A model generated the notes under the pieces. The model searched no databases and was not told the origin of the DNA. It saw nothing but the letters and a program-made list of their open reading frames with translations. From assembly GCA_036275365.1 (NCBI GenBank), contig DASUDX010000021.1, forward strand, positions 1-5,092: a DNA stretch of 5,092 nt, in the 5' to 3' direction. The position numbers were made by a program, and so were the translations under genes. Positions 5,054 through 5,092 of this stretch are shown here, piece by piece. The first letter of the stretch is position 1. The number at the start of each line of letters is the position of its first letter. Source of the DNA: DASUDX01 sp036275365 (GTDB taxonomy: Bacteria > Pseudomonadota > Gammaproteobacteria > Nevskiales > Nevskiaceae).

Positions 5054-5092
5054 CCCGCCCCCCGGCTTGCAGCCAGCATCCGCTGCTGCGGC

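Larger units (their letters stand above)
4926..5092. promoter_or_regulatory. Upstream region of dusB with inverted repeats
   Basis: No gene is supported here. CGCCGCGGCG at 4954-4963 is a 10-bp palindrome. TTGCGC (4974-4979) and GCGCAA (4981-4986) flank a single base, giving a compact operator-like repeat about 50 bp before the dusB start. GCCGCGAT (5033-5040) and ATCGCGGC (5046-5053) form an 8-bp stem with a five-base loop. A dusB promoter should lie here on the minus strand, but no hexamer pair is convincing. The neighbour beyond 5092 is not visible. Confidence 0.35.

Overview
The window looks like a chromosomal segment of a GC-rich gammaproteobacterium. The gene content (a DinB polymerase IV, a DUF3014 protein, a DUF2058/YaiL protein and DusB) and the strongly GC-biased third codon positions fit lineages such as the Ectothiorhodospiraceae/Chromatiales, but the sequence alone does not fix the genus. 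There are no insertion sequences, tRNA or rRNA genes, CRISPR arrays or phage genes. It is mostly ordinary core genome, with a few accessory points worth a second look.

Layout. Positions 1-386 are a non-coding leader, visibly poorer in GC than the genes. It holds a 14-bp palindrome and a run of perfect stem-loops that ends in a T-run just before dinB. dinB (387-1463, +) encodes a complete Y-family translesion polymerase with a C-terminal sliding-clamp motif. After 85 non-coding bases comes a two-gene unit joined by an ATGA overlap: a membrane-anchored DUF3014 protein (1549-2364, +) and an exported thioredoxin-fold protein (2361-3269, +). The second keeps only one cysteine (Cys-Pro-Phe-Ser) and appears to carry a C-terminal domain resembling the NTF2-fold 'immunity' family. 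A 124-base GC-rich spacer precedes a DUF2058/YaiL-type gene (3394-3936, +). This gene converges on dusB (3942-4925, -), a tRNA-dihydrouridine synthase. Only five bases separate the two stop codons, and a perfect GC-rich inverted repeat spans the junction. Positions 4926-5092 are the dusB upstream region, with two more inverted repeats.

How the genes relate. dinB and dusB are housekeeping nucleic-acid enzymes (translesion synthesis and tRNA modification). The DUF3014 and thioredoxin-like proteins are translationally coupled and both predicted to face the periplasm, so they are the best candidate for an undescribed functional pair. No pathway can be assigned to them from sequence. YaiL-type proteins have no established biochemical role. 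I do not see a clear multi-gene defence or biosynthetic system here.
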